Assembly: GCA_000310025.1 (NCBI GenBank)
Contig: FN649726.1
Location: forward strand, 1 to 64,000
Reading direction: 5' to 3'
Length of the DNA stretch: 64,000 bases
Source: Ectocarpus siliculosus
Lineage: Eukaryota > Sar > Phaeophyceae > Ectocarpales > Ectocarpaceae
The notes below the pieces were generated by a model, which was given only the letters and a program-made list of their open reading frames with translations, was not told the DNA's origin and made no database searches. Of this stretch, positions 1 to 11,109 are shown piece after piece. The position numbers and the translations under genes are program-made. Numbering within the stretch: the stretch's first letter is position 1; each line of letters opens with the position of its first letter.

Positions 1-440
1 GAGTGCGGGTGTTGCTGCGCCCGTATGCCAACCCCCTTTCTCAGCAGTTTTTATTACGAGCGCGTGCGAGGTTCCAGTAGTGCCCCGCGGGTTCACCGCA
101 CGCTCGCCGTGTACAGTGTAGAGCCGTACCCCGTCCGCGTCCAAGAATGTGTCTTGTGTTGCCTTTTGTGTCCTCTGGCTTTCCTGGTTGCACGAGAAGG
201 CCATCTCCCTCGCGTCCATCCCTAAACGCAACCTAACCAAGGCCGGCAAGTTGTATGTATATGTTTACGGGGGAGTCGGAAGGGACGGGTGACCAACCGG
301 CATGTGTAAAGTTCAAAGATTTTTTACGGGGTACAAGGACGGGACTGAAGACTATTCGTACCAGGTACATAATTCATCGCCTCAGGAGTTTTTCCCTTGC
401 CCCTCCATCCTGCCCCCAAACTCTCGTGTTCGTTGCGCAG

Positions 441-540
441 CCTTTACGCCCAGCGCCAGAAGGAGCAGAAGGAGGCCCGCCGCTCCATGATCTCCAAGAG
501 GCGCAGCTCTCGCAAGGCTTCCGCCAAGGTGGTGGCTTAA
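441..540 (+). CDS. RPS6: 40S ribosomal protein S6 (eS6), last exon only
   Basis: This is the terminal exon of a gene whose body lies left of the window. A pyrimidine-rich tract ending gcgcag at 440 is followed by one base finishing a split codon, then 32 codons and TAA at 538-540. The peptide starts LYAQRQKEQKEARR and ends with a basic serine-rich tail (KRRSSRKAS). The pattern (a Tyr, a Q/K/E helix, an RR-S step, then KRRSS with spaced serines) matches the C terminus of eS6, where the tail serines are phosphorylated by S6 kinase. With only 32 residues visible this is recognition by pattern; another basic ribosomal protein tail is the main alternative. The T/G-rich sequence after the stop fits a 3' UTR. 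Confidence 0.55.
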
Positions 541-1399
541 ACAACGTGGTTGCAGTCGATGGCATGCATTGCCATGCCACGCGGCATGAATCCGTGATTT
601 TGTTGCGGATTTAATGCAACCGGGGGAAGACCGTATCTCAGCTTTGACCCGTGGGTAGAGCTCGTTTTGAGCTGCTGCCACAGGAGTAGGACCCCTGGCG
701 GGTTTTGGCTTCGTTGGGTAAGGGTCTTTTAACTGCTTGCTCTGCTCGCCGCTCCCGCGGTGGCGTTGGCATTGTACGCGTAATGAACGGGGGACATGAA
801 CTTCAGCTCTCCTTTATTGGGACCTTCTTGTGTCATGCGGGCACCACCGACAGCGTGTGTCGCGCGTTTCCGCACCACGTCTGTCTATCTCGGTGAATCT
901 AGGCACTCACCCGCAGATGACGTCATGTGCTTGAGCCGACGGCGAGAGTATATTTTGACCTTGGCGCGGGACCTCGCGATGGTCGACAGAGTTGTCATGC
1001 ATCGAACATGTTGGGTGGTTTCCCCTTCCAATGCATTTACTGGCTCTTTTGACACAAAGATCTCGCACGCACGCGCCAGTGTGACCCACCCCAAAAGATG
1101 ATCGCCAAGTGCTCGTTTGCTGGACAATAAAGCGAGTTCTGCCAAAGAAATAGTGGATGCTTGCGCACGATCCATCCTGTATGCGCAAGTCGCTCCATTT
1201 GGTGTGTACGTGGTTTTCTCGCTCATCTCCGACTACAGCTTCAGAATCTGCTGTTGTCCGTGAGATCACTGACATTCCCAAGCTCTAGCTTGGGTCTCAG
1301 TCGATCAAAAGTCTTTTTTTTCCGTCTGTGGAGTTTTCAGTAGCATAGCGGACCCCTTGCCCGACCGGGTCGAAAAGGCCGATCTCAGCCCACACTGCG

Positions 1400-2042
1400 A
1401 ACCTCCGAGAACTACCAGCAGTTCTGGGTAGCTGAGACGATTTCAAGACCTCTCACAGTCGTTTGAGCATCTATCGCTTGCTGTGGGGCGATAACCAGTT
1501 TCTCCGTCGACAAGAAGATCTGCGTTACATCGTCACATCGGAACGACCAGATTGGTTGACTTGTCGTTGAGGGTCCTCTTTTTATAGATCTTTTTGTATA
1601 AGAGTCGTCTTCATTTTTTTCGCCGCCCGCGCCAACCCTTCTTTTTACAGATCTTTTTATATAGAGTCGTCTTCTTTTTTTCGCCGCCCGCCCCAAGCCT
1701 TGCTTGCTTCTCTCGTGTCCCGCGCCAAGCCTTGCTTGCTGGCTACGCTTCTCTCGAGATGCTGACCGACCTCAGCACACAGCTGGACATTCTGTGTACA
1801 TACAGCAGGAGCTGCTTTTGTTCTGTTGTTGCAACTTTCTGCATGGATGGCTCTTTTGTGGTGCGAAAATTAGCATTTATTGTTGTTGTTGATGTGCGGA
1901 CGAGAGGACGAGAGTGGTAGGCAAAAGCAGTACGTACCTGCAAATCTCCGGCAACTACCAGCAGTTCTGGGTAGCTGAGACGATTTCAAGACCTCTCACA
2001 GTCGTTTGAGCAGCTATCGCTCGCTGTGGGGCGATAACCAGT
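1400..2042. repeat. Pair of about 100-bp direct repeats, 0.44 kb apart
   Basis: Positions 1400-1500 and 1941-2042 carry nearly the same 100-base sequence in direct orientation (core accagcagttctgggtagct, ending ggggcgataaccagt), differing at only a few bases. The 440 bases between them contain a second-level tandem duplication at about 1576-1695 (a block with atagatcttttt and gagtcgtcttc read twice). The paired layout could be the ends of a small non-autonomous element, but no TG...CA termini, target-site duplication or coding sequence is visible, so no family is assigned. Confidence 0.6.
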
Positions 2043-3145
2043 GATTTTGTGATTTTCTTCCTTAGTCTATAGTGACCGTTGTACACATGCGGTGGCTGCT
2101 GTTATGCTCGGAAGATGCTGCAAAGGTCATAAGGTTATCGTCTCTGTCGCTTGGGCTGCACGCCGTGCTCGCGTAGGAGATGCGCATTCCTCATTTTTTC
2201 TCTGTGCCGATATCCATGAAGAAAAGCAACGGCAGCACGGTTGAAGATACAGACAACAGACGGTCCGCCATACCCTTTTTTTTTTCTTCTCTTACATGCA
2301 TGGATGGGTGGTAAAGCATCGCAAGCGTGTTGCTGCCTTACTTACCTTTAGTGTGCTGCGTAGTCGTAATTTGAGCGATAAGGGGTAGATGGCAGGACAA
2401 CAATCTTATTTGCGTAGTGAGGTTTGACAACTGGTCGTTCGTGGAACGGTGCGCGTCTATCGCGACGGCAAGCGTATTGAGAAAATAGTTCGTCCGTGGT
2501 GCTTCTCGTCATCATTTTCTATTTCGTTGTCACTTCATACTTCATACCACAAGTGATGAAAGAGAGTCTCCACAGTTAGTTCGGAAACGGCGACTATATT
2601 TGGTTTGTTGCGTTTGTTGTTGCTGAGCACACATCGGATGTCGTCGTTCGTTACAGCCTGCGGTGGGCCACAGGGACGAGAGTGAGTGTCTTCGGTTAGG
2701 GTCTCGAGAGTTAATTAATGCCTTCTCTACGCTTTCTTCTGTTGATCTACGTAGTAGTAGCACCTGTCTCTCCTTCTCGCCTATTATCGCCGTTGGGGTC
2801 CCAACAACATCGAACGTCAACCGCAATCGTTTTTCTTCTTGCTGAGTAAGAGGCTATTTGTGTAGTACGTACCCGGCTGCTGTATGTGAGGCGATGGGCG
2901 CTGCCTCTTTACTTGAAGCAACGGGGGCATGGCCCCTATAATGTTTGCTGCATGCTGTGCTATGTGACAGCTAGCTTCCAGCGGTTCAGAGCGGCGACGG
3001 TGGTTTTCGTATGCTCTCTTTTGCCACCTCCCTGAAGCCTGTCGCGTCTGGCTCACTTGTCTTTGTCGTCCCTTCTTCTTTTTCTTTTTTTTCTTAACAT
3101 AGTCTATATTTTATTTTTCCGCTTGCTTTTTGGGGTCCGCCGGTC
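2041..3145 (+). repeat. Dispersed repeat block A, copy 1 (about 1.1 kb)
   Basis: Collinear with 3672-4800. Shared landmarks in the same order include gattttcttcct, taaggttatcgtctctgt, ggtcccaacaacatcgaac, gctgagtaagaggct and cctgaagcctgtcgcgtct. The copies are clearly diverged with many indels, so the duplication is old. No conserved reading frame survives in both, so the block is probably non-coding. Just upstream, 1790-1935 resembles 5111-5272 (block B), so the order is B-A-A-B, as expected for decayed tandem units rather than a single insertion. Confidence 0.6.
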
Positions 3146-3171
3146 ATCCGCCCACCACCCATTAGTTCAGT

Positions 3172-3205
3172 TTTAAATGTTGTTGTTGTTGTTGTTGTTG
3201 TTGTC
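3172..3205. repeat. GTT microsatellite
   Basis: Uninterrupted run of GTT triplets in the spacer between the two copies of block A. Confidence 0.85.
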
Positions 3206-3671
3206 TTCGCATTAAAAACCGTTCAGATCTCTCTCTACCCAGTACCTTCATATGTGCGTACTGATCCAACACTTGACGCGGTCGATTCCCGTGGTCACAG
3301 GCTAACTTACCCTAAAGAGGTACGCTAAAACAAACTGGCCCCGAAAGGTCCGCAAGTCAATAAAAATCAACGACAGATATTCTTTGGAACGGGGTGTTTA
3401 CTTGCCATCTCTATGCAAGTTTCACAATTAATTTTGAAGCTTTTCTGAAGCTAGTTGAAACAGTAGTGTCATCGTTCGATATCCGTTCGGTGAGGAATCA
3501 ATCGCAAATCATGACCCGTCCCCGAGTTGTAGCAGCTTCCGCCTCCTGGGGCCGGCAAGAGTCGGCCTTCACTGCTGTACCTTGTCTGTTTCGCCATGGG
3601 AATGGCCGGTTCAAAGCGAAAGAGGGTCCTGCGTGCTGCGCGCCACCACCTTTTTTTTTTTGCGTTTGTTT

Positions 3672-4800
3672 GTTGTTGTGATTTTCTTCCTGAGTGACCG
3701 TTGTTGTACACAACATGCGGCTGCTGCTGTACACATACTTGCGGTTGCTGCAGTATATGCTCGGAATGTGCTGAAAAGAAAGGTCGTAAGGTTATCGTCT
3801 CTGTTGTTTTGGGCTGCACGCGATGCTCGCGTAGGCGATGCGCGTCTCCTACTTTTTTCCAGTGTCGTTGTCGGCAGCACAGTCAGTTGAAGAGACAAAC
3901 AACAACAGACGGTCCGCCTTGTTTTGTTTTGCTGCATGCATGGTTGGTATGCATCGGCACGCGTGTTGCTTCCTTGCCTTGAGTCTGCTGCGTAGTCGTA
4001 ATTTGAGCGATAGGTAAGCTAGATGGCAGCACAATCTTAGATACTACGTAGTGAGGTATGATAACCAACAGCTCGTTCGTGCAGCGGTGCGCATCTATGG
4101 CGGACGGCAAGCGTATTGCGATAATAGTTCGTCCGTGGTGCTATGTAGTCGTGCTCTTTTTAGTTCTCACTTCCTACAACAAGATAGTAGTCCACAGCTC
4201 GCACACGGCGACTGACTATATTTGTTTGTTGTTGTGCTTGTTTGCTGTTGCTGAGCCGACATCGGATATCGCCGTTCGATACACAACGTGACATCATGTC
4301 TGACAGCCTGCGGCGGGCCAGAGGGACGAGAGTGAGTGTCTTCTCGACAGAGTCAATGCCTTCTCTTCTCGAGAGAGTCAATGCCTTCTCTTCTCGAGAG
4401 AGTCAATGCCTTGTCTTCTCTCCGCTCTCGTATTTTTGTCTACCTCTCTTTCTCTCTCTCTCGCCTTTCGCCGGTAGGGTCCCAACAACATCGAACGTCA
4501 ACCAACCGCAGTCGTTTCGCTTTTTGCTGAGTAAGAGGCTACCCGTGCATCCGGCTGCTGCATGTGAAGCGATGGGCGTTATGCCAAGCAATGGACTTGG
4601 GCCCTACCTAATATTTGCTCCATATGTAGTGCTATGTGAGAGTTTCCAGCGGTCCGGAGCGAGCGGCGACGGTGCTTTTCTTCTATGCGCTCTTATTTTG
4701 CCTCCTCCCTGAAGCCTGTCGCGTCTGACTCGTTTGTTCTCGCTTCTTTCTTTCTTTTGTTTTTCATGCTTTTGTTTTTTGGGGTCCCCCGGTTCCTGTG
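3672..4800 (+). repeat. Dispersed repeat block A, copy 2
   Basis: Second copy of the block at 2041-3145, same orientation. It holds an internal 25-bp tandem repeat at 4341-4415 (three units of cttctcgagagagtcaatgc plus five bases) that copy 1 has only as a single degenerate unit. Block B (5111-5272) follows, separated by a stretch resembling an A-tailed retroposed end (see 4925-4990). Confidence 0.6.
4341..4415 (+). repeat. 25-bp tandem repeat, three units
   Basis: Units at 4341-4365, 4366-4390 and 4391-4415 differ by only one or two bases, so this expansion is more recent than the surrounding block duplication. Confidence 0.8.
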
Positions 4801-4924
4801 TGCTCATCGGGCATCTTCTTGGTGTCTACCTTGATTGTTACCCGCTGCAAAAATCGAAAGCTTCAGACAGGCAACGCGACGATACTCGTCGAGATGCCAT
4901 ACACAATGAATTCATTGCTAATCT

Positions 4925-4990
4925 GTCTCAGACTCTTTTCTATGATGGAGATGGATTCGTTGTGTCATATTAAGAAGAATAAACATAAAA
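4925..4990 (+). repeat. A-tailed dispersed repeat end, SINE- or LINE-like, copy 1
   Basis: The segment with actcttttctatg, then ggagatggattcgtt, then catattaagaa, running into an A-rich tail, recurs in reverse orientation at 47240-47310, where it also ends in a poly-A run. A shared 3' end followed by A-tails of different length is the usual mark of target-primed retroposition. No 5' promoter boxes were identified, so SINE versus 5'-truncated LINE is open. Confidence 0.4.
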
Positions 4991-5110
4991 AAACATCCTG
5001 TCGTTACTCTATCGATACCTCACACCCACCCCTACTCACGCCGACGCAGACACAGACAGGCAGACTCAGCTCTTTCGCCTGTGCTGTATCTGTTGTTCGT
5101 GCGTGCTGAA

Positions 5111-5272
5111 AAATGGTACATACAGCAGCAGCTTACCGCAGCAGGAGCTGCTTTTTGCTTGTTTGTACAGCTTTTCCTGCAGGGATGGCTCTTGTTGTGC
5201 GGCAAGTTGCATTGTTTGTTGTTGATGCGGACGAGAGGACGAGAGTGAGTGGTAGGCAAAAGCAGTACGTAC
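5111..5272 (+). repeat. Dispersed repeat block B
   Basis: Matches 1790-1935 in direct orientation: both carry acatacagcag, gcaggagctgct, gatggctctt, gcggacgagaggacgagag and end ggcaaaagcagtacgtacc. Non-coding. Confidence 0.6.
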
Positions 5273-6153
5273 CGTGTTAAAGGGACAGACAGAGTGCCTA
5301 CCGTGTGTATGTAGACGTTGCATTTCGTGATTCCCGAGGATCGGATGTATGTGTTGTTTTTTTATTGCGTACCCGCGTCCATCACGACCATTATTGCGTA
5401 GTGTGTCGGCTAATTAAGGTCCTTCCCGTTCGTGGTGTCAGCACACGCGCAACACGCGACTAAAATAAAAATATAAAGCTTGGGACTAGCAACGCCGACG
5501 ATATTCGTCGGCTTGCTTTCAACAATTTCTGTACAACGCTTTGTCCTCTGCCGGCAAAAATGTGTACACAGAATTGTACTGTTTTGCAGCTCTAGATAGA
5601 CTAAATATGCATTCACGAAACACAACAGCAGACCTCAGCACGGCCAAACTACATAAACTCTGGTCTCATTAAGCGTGCAGAGTGGTGGTACGTGCTCTTC
5701 AGAAGACGTGACAAGGCTTAAAATCGAGCGGGAAACACGTTGGCGTTGGATGTACGGAGTGTCATGCTGCGGTCTCAACTACACCATACACTGCTGTATG
5801 TACCTTCTCACAAGTCTACAGAGGGTCTTTCTCACTCATCATGGACACAAACTATTCAACTCGTGCTAGCTGCTGATTGGCAAAGATAGAGCCCAACCAA
5901 ATGTGTACGTGCCAAATATGCCAAGTTTAGCCGACCACTTGGTGGTGGCCTGCGAGGCTACTCAGCATGATTGGATAAAAGCAAGTGAAGTGTAACTGTC
6001 ATTTTTTTCCATCGTTCGAGTACGACATGTCACGACGTCTGCGGTTTGAAAATACGAAAATCCCATCAACGTGTTTTCCCCCGCAGTTGGGTTACCGAAG
6101 CTTTGTTGCACAGCTCGTAAGGCCACACGCATATTGCATGACAGGGCCTCACA

Positions 6154-9100
6154 ATGCTGGCCGTCACTCGAAGACTTGTCGTGCCGGTGGTGCTCACCTT
6201 GAGCTTGTTTTCGACCGTGGTGCTGGGTCTCGCGTCATGTTGTGTGAATTCTACGAGCGGGGCGGACTTCGCTGACGACTGCGTGTGCTTGGTAGACAAC
6301 ACGCAGTTCTCAGGCCAGGTCTTGCGCGCGGGTGAAACAAGGCTGTACCACTGGGTGCTGGATATGGACAACTCCGGGCTGGTGTCGGGTTCGGTCAGAG
6401 GGAACCTCACCTTCGAGGTGATGGTTGCGCCCCCATACAGTACTGTAGTCGAACAATGAACATGTGTGGTCTACTGCTGTAACAGCTTTGTTTCCATCTT
6501 ATTTGTGGTCTCGCAATCGACAGCCCTGACTTAAGACCGCACCACAACGTGATCTACAATGCACAACAAGGGACCAACAGAACACGCACGCGATGGTGAC
6601 ACACATGTAGTACTTCATTATGCACGTCGTTGCGTTTGTTTTTCGCTTTTTTCGGGAATACTCTTGAGGCGGGATCGAATGATTGTGCTCTCCAGTTGAA
6701 GTGTACGTTGGGGATTGCATGGTCACCGAAACTATCGCCAAACCTGCGCGGTTCCAGCTGATACCCGCTTTGTTTTGTCAAAAATGCTGAGGAGTGCAAA
6801 CAAAGTATGCATACATAGGAAGTGATCACTTACTACTGTGTACAGACAGCATGTGTCCGGGAGTGTTGCTGAACGGGCGATACCAGAACGAACGGCGAGC
6901 TTGATGCAGGATGCACACGCAACCCTCTAATGCAGACTAGGACCGAAGCGGAATATAGACAGATGGGATAAGAACCTACCTTGCGTAACACGACTATGTA
7001 GCTTCGAGTTCCTATTTCTATTTCCTGGCCCTCTGTCACAACGCCGTTCTATCCCGCTATGACCGCTCTGCCGAACACAATCAATTCATGTAGATGACGC
7101 CTTGCAACGGGAGCGCAAGCATCGATATCAAGTCTGGGAGTCCTTCTTCTTGGCAAAACTTGCCGTATTTTAACTCCTCGGACGATTACAACCCCGCCAT
7201 CGTCACCATTCCGGCGAAGTTCACGGAACAAATGTGCTTTGTGACGGCCGGCGGCGTGGACACCGCCTTCGACATCGCTGTCCACACAACTCTCTACGAT
7301 CGTCCAACCCCCGGGAATGGAGGGCAACTGTCCGCGGAAATGCATTCATCTGGAATCGCGCGGGTTCTCATTAACACGACCGAAAACGAAGTAAGAATGG
7401 AGTGTGTGTCAGGTACCAGCTGGTGCGACACATCTTGAGCGCCCGGTAGAACAAAGCGCTAGGAGATGCAGGAGGCTGTGTTGGGGTGATTTCTGCGTGA
7501 TGCGTAGCGAGCCGCAGTCGACGCCTTCGGGTACGCCCGTGAATATCGTTAAACTCCATTCTGCAGACACAAGTATCCTAGACATAGTAGTGCTTTTGCA
7601 CCAGGGCCAGTCGTATGAATCGGTCGTGATATTTCTTTCTGTCGCCCCGGAGTTGCCTGAAGACATGAGGCCTTCCTTGCCCGTTTAATTTTTGATTGCA
7701 CAAAGAGCACACCGTCCGAAGAGCGCTACAAGAAAACGATAACTCCGGAACATGACGTGTTTTACAAAGGAACCCAACCATCCACCTCGCTGTGCCCATC
7801 GTTCTTATTTCGTCTCTTTTGAATCCTGGAAAGGGGGCGGACGATGTCATGTACAGCCTCTACTGGAGCCGCCTGCCCGAAACAGACGAGGGAGCTTGCA
7901 CCCTGGCTTCCGACAACACCTCTCTTCGCGAGAACCCCAACTGCTTGTTTTGGTCGGCGTGCGGGATAGGGAACGCTGCCGACGGCCACACAGACTGGGT
8001 GGCCCTCGAGGCGAACACTGGCCATGTGTTCGAGGTGCGTTGTAACAAGACGCTGTGGCTCGTGCTCGCATCATCCCAAGTCACAACGTGTGCTGCTTTC
8101 CCTCTTGCCAGGCCATACGTTCCGACAAGCATCCGTGATCTTGTTTCGCAACGAAGCCGAGGAACAACAACTGCAGAGAAAAGCAAGTTTTTCAAATTTC
8201 TGACAAAACTGCAAGAACTGAAATTGACGGCCAATAAACAGCATGACGTGTATCTCTAATTCTTTCGAGGAAAAACAAACGCCGGGGGGTTCGTTAACCG
8301 CAACCGACTTGGTTGCACGCATTCCTCGAATTGCGTCGTGCCGTTTCGTTCTGGGGTGACAGGTGCATCACGCGACAATGGCTACACAGTTCGCACGTCA
8401 CCAAAGTGTGGCTGCCGACTGCTGCCGTGCCTCGTTGCGTTTCGTACCACCACCAGCCGTCGCAACAACGAACGGTACTTCAGGATATACGAAGACCCTA
8501 CCGAGCGGGAACCACGTAACTTGCACTCCCAAATATCAAGTAGTTTCAGCTGGCCCACAGACTCTTATTTCGAATCGTGCGTCCATGGGTCCATGTGTTT
8601 TTTCTCTCGACAGGTCGCCGTTGACGACGACTCGTCGTACCTGTTCAACGTCGCTATGGTCGACTCCCGAAATATCACCTCCGTCTACTCCGGCACCAAT
8701 GTGTCTTTCACTTCCACGGACTACCAAGATTGTGTTGCCGACCCGGACTGCACATCGCAGGTACATAGGATGCACAACAAGTACGGCAACACAATATTCT
8801 AGGTTGCACTCCGAGGACGTCTAGCTTTGAAGTGCTTGTTTGCTCGTTTGAGCAGAGGGCGTGCAGTTTGGCGGACACCACATGTACGTTCAAACTCCAT
8901 ATTCTCGGGGCTTATTATAGCTTGTCACAAGCTCTACGTAACGCCAACAACTCTGCTGAGATCCAGGTGCAACGAAGGGCCCGACACGCGTAGCCATTTC
9001 TTGCGTCGTTACGAGACGTCAAGGAGTCCCTTGCGTTGTTTAGTGTGTCATGCACTGTCGGAACCGCGCGTTCTTGTTGAGTCGATGTTCCGTAGACACA

Positions 9101-11109
9101 CACGTGCATGACGTAACGGTTTCAGAGAGCTTGGCTCGTTCGGCCAGGACGTCAACTCGGAGAGTACGGTCTGCGAGGAAGATTTGTTTGTCAGATTTTG
9201 TAAGCGGGACAATGATCGTTGCGCTTGGTGACAGGATTATACATGTACAAGGATGCCGGTAAGCAATTTCCTTCAATTACTAGTTCGCCGTGTTTGGAGT
9301 GTATCGGTCTTGGCAACGGTCCTCCAACAACACGCGAACACATCATGTCACGGGAAAACTGTTGCATTTGTCTTCATGTTCTGTCGGCAGTGTCATACGG
9401 GCCTGGGAGGAATCTCCTTGCGGTCTAGTTCACCGACACGTGGGCACCGCGCCTGAACCCCCCCAACACACACAAACATTACGCTTGTCAGTTGGGCGCT
9501 TCCAGCAGCTCCCCCTAAAATAAATGAAAAATGAAACCCCCTCTCTGACCTGCCCTTCTCTCGTTTCCCTGGTTGGGCGCGACCGTCATAAATTGATTGC
9601 AACGGGGAACGTGATCAAAATCGAAGCTGAACGAGGACTCGACAATCATCGCGATCGCCGCCGCCGCCGTTACGGCGCTAGCCCTGCTCATCGCGGGTAT
9701 GACGCTCCTGCACAAGTCAATCGCGAACATCATGCGAGAGACCGTGACCAGTCGCAGTAAACTCTACGCCAGCGGGACTCGCGCCCTTGTCAGCAACAAG
9801 CGCTCCAAGGGTAAGGAACATTCAGACTTTTTTGGCGCAGTCCCTCGTATGTATGTGTGTGTCTCTCGCCCCCGATGAAAACGCAAAACTTGTTGACCAC
9901 ACACAAAAAATGGTTTAGCGTTGTTATGAGTAGTTTTGAGGTTATCATGATATACCCACTCTAGTGCGGTGTCCCGGCCACAAGCCTGATTCTTGAGTGA
10001 TGACGTCATTGGCTCCTGTAAGGAAATAATAGCCCCCAAGCTTTATTTTCTGGAAGCAGAAAGCTCTGGGCAAATCTCACCAAAACCACGTTATCAAATT
10101 CGTTAGGGTTGATCTTCGCCGCGCGGCCCTATCACACCGAAAGATCATGCTGGAGACCGGTCCCGGATGTATCACACTTATCGGATAACCATCATCATCA
10201 TGACGCTACTTGTGACAGAGTTCCACCCGACCCCTCCAGGCCCCCCTTCCGAAAATGCACACGCCCTCAAAGGTACCGTCACTGACAAGCTACACGCATC
10301 TGCTGATTCTACCGCGTTTCCACGTTCCCGCGAAAGCAGACGGAACAGTGCACATCGACGACTCAACGCCCATGGCATCTCCTGCCCAGCCCTACAAAGG
10401 GGGGTCCTCGTCACCCTTCAAGGAAGCGCGACAAGAACAGGAGGAAGGCAGCGCAGACTCGCGGTTGCTGGCAGGGCAGCCCGAAAAAACTCCGAATCGA
10501 CGGTCTCCGAAGCGGAGCTCCGTAGGGTCAAGCCGTCCGCCGAAATCACCCGGCAGGCCCGACGACGACACGAGCGACCACGAAGAGGGTGACAGCAGTG
10601 ACGCCGGTGGCCCTGGCGGTAGGAAGCGCTCGGTAGCGTCCAGCCCGCGCGCACGAAAGAAGCGCGGCGGAGGCAGTCAGAGAGCTGAAAAGGACAGCGA
10701 CGAAGATCAAGACCATTCCCGCTCGGCGCCTCGGTCCGACCTCGACAACAACGGGCGCGTTGACGGCGAGGGGAAGCGGTGGCGGACGCCGGTGCCGGGC
10801 CGCTCCAGCTTCTCCGGCGGCACGAGGACGCACAAGTCGCCGCCCGCATCCCCGAGTTCCCGCAGGGAGTCCGCCCGTGGCCGGGGGGCATCCCCCAAAG
10901 CGTCCCGCAAGGGCTACGACGACGACGGCAGCGACGACGGTGGCGACAACGAGGGCGGGCGGGGCGCAGGGGCACGGGGCCGCGCGGCCGGGGGTAAGGG
11001 CGGTTGGGAGCAGCAGGTGGCCCGGTCAAGCGCCATGCAGAGCAAGCCGCGACGGAGAAACCGGAAGGGTTACGAAAGACGTGATACGGACGAGGAAGAC
11101 GAAGGATGA
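6154..11109 (+). CDS. NDNF-like type I membrane protein (621 aa, six exons)
   Basis: Exons: 6154-6417, 7094-7390, 7834-8034, 8614-8760, 9627-9810, 10337-11109. All junctions keep frame and the sum is 1866 nt. Residues 1-26 form a signal peptide. The ectodomain (about 30-303) has eight N-X-S/T sites, an LTFEMTPCNG stretch, a Y-x-L-Y-W-S strand and a late YLFNVAMVDSRNITSVYSGT block. These resemble the NDNF domain (formerly DUF2369): the LTVTVTPC start and the final fibronectin-III-like strand with a Y-x-G-T end. A hydrophobic segment (about 309-331) follows, then some 290 residues of disordered S/P/K/R/D/E-rich tail, presumably cytoplasmic. It is probably a surface receptor or adhesion protein; the ligand is unknown. 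The last exon may start at 10340 instead; both keep frame. NDNF assignment is by eye. Confidence 0.75.

Larger units (their letters stand above)
541..6153. other. Gene-free, repeat-rich interval
   Basis: No coding exon could be supported in this 5.6 kb. The first few hundred bases are probably the 3' UTR of the S6-like gene. From about 1400 to 5280 the DNA consists of diverged duplicated blocks (listed separately), T-runs, GTT triplets and short tandem repeats. Its composition is poorer in GC than the genes around it. All open frames here are short and lack splice-site or codon-usage support. Confidence 0.6.

Noticed and set aside
1400-2042. Direct repeats read as ends of a miniature LTR element
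   Set aside because: No TG...CA termini, primer-binding site or target duplication could be seen, so it is listed only as a repeat pair.
7501-7690. Possible extra exon (STPSGTPVNIVKLHSA ...) in the NDNF-like gene
   Set aside because: It has an acceptor but no convincing in-phase donor, and the neighbouring exons join in phase without it.
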